A stretch of DNA of 13,586 nt. Origin: an uncultured Lachnospiraceae bacterium. Lineage in GTDB: Bacteria > Bacillota > Clostridia > Lachnospirales > Lachnospiraceae. The notes beneath the pieces are model-generated. The model saw only the letters and a list, made by a program, of their open reading frames with translations. It had not been told where the DNA came from and made no database searches. Below, piece after piece: positions 13,432 to 13,586 of the stretch. Position numbers and translations under genes: made by a program. The stretch is from contig CAJUHQ010000095.1 in the NCBI GenBank assembly GCA_910586095.1, forward strand, positions 1 to 13,586. Direction: 5' to 3'. Each line of letters begins with the position of its first letter. Position 1 is the first letter of the stretch.

Positions 13432-13586
13432 TATAATACTGCAACAAAACTTGTGTAGCAGGATCATATTATTAAAATGGTGATAGATAGAAGCTATGCA
13501 AAAGTGTATTTAGGTTGAAAAGTAGAGCATTGCAACCTAAGATGTGTGCTATGCACAACGTCTCTAGACTTTGAAAGGAGTATGGT
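13432..13586 (+). promoter_or_regulatory. promoter-like and leader region of a gene starting beyond the window
   Basis: TATAAT (13432-13437) is a perfect -10, without a good -35. Downstream, TTAGGTTG (13510-13517) pairs with CAACCTAA (13533-13540), and TGTGC (13545-13549) pairs with GCACA (13553-13557). AAAGGAG (13574-13580) is a strong ribosome binding site six bases from the window edge. The ATG at 13582 is too close to it (one base), so the start codon is expected just outside. Confidence 0.4.

Noticed and set aside
9859..13540. GCAACCTAA recurring at about 9859 and 13532.
   Set aside because: Nine bases is well within chance; only the local inverted repeat at 13510-13540 is kept.

Overview
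The window looks like AT-rich chromosomal DNA from a motile Gram-positive anaerobe of the Clostridia, most likely a gut Lachnospiraceae-type species. This rests on strong AGGAGG- or AAGGGGG-type ribosome binding sites, consensus sigma-A promoters, the tail of a meso-diaminopimelate dehydrogenase gene, a flagellin lysine methylase-like protein, and a Cache-domain chemoreceptor. I see no rRNA, tRNA, CRISPR array, insertion sequence or phage gene. The gene content is mostly ordinary. The less explained material lies in the intergenic inverted repeats and in one gene-decay scar.

Left third (+ strand): the last 43 codons of ddh, then a small orphan lipoprotein (276-650), then a tight two-gene operon (811-4029). 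The operon encodes a GH88-type unsaturated glucuronyl hydrolase and a DUF2264 protein. Neither has a signal peptide, so both probably finish the breakdown of imported uronic-acid oligosaccharides in the cytoplasm. No transporter, lyase or regulator for this substrate lies in the window.

Middle (- strand): a FliB-like Cys-rich protein (best start TTG at 5191), a ZIP metal transporter, a sodium:solute symporter (best start 7992), a C-terminal remnant of a GH38-like alpha-mannosidase, and a pyridoxamine/pyridoxal kinase. A C-terminal remnant of a GntR/UTRA regulator points the opposite way and abuts the mannosidase remnant head to head at about 8534-8560. This suggests that a glycan-use locus with its regulator has been deleted.

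Right third (+ strand): cysK (best start 10187) with its own promoter and a perfect operator-like palindrome, a cluster of strong hairpins after it, and a methyl-accepting chemotaxis protein (11574-13298). The window ends on a Shine-Dalgarno sequence for a gene starting just beyond it.

Three translation starts (FliB-like, symporter, CysK) are placed downstream of the longest open frame because of ribosome-binding-site spacing and, for the FliB-like gene, a promoter lying inside the longer frame. Several promoters (FliB-like, ZIP, symporter, cysK) have inverted repeats at or near the predicted transcription start; whether these act as DNA operators or RNA hairpins cannot be settled from sequence alone.
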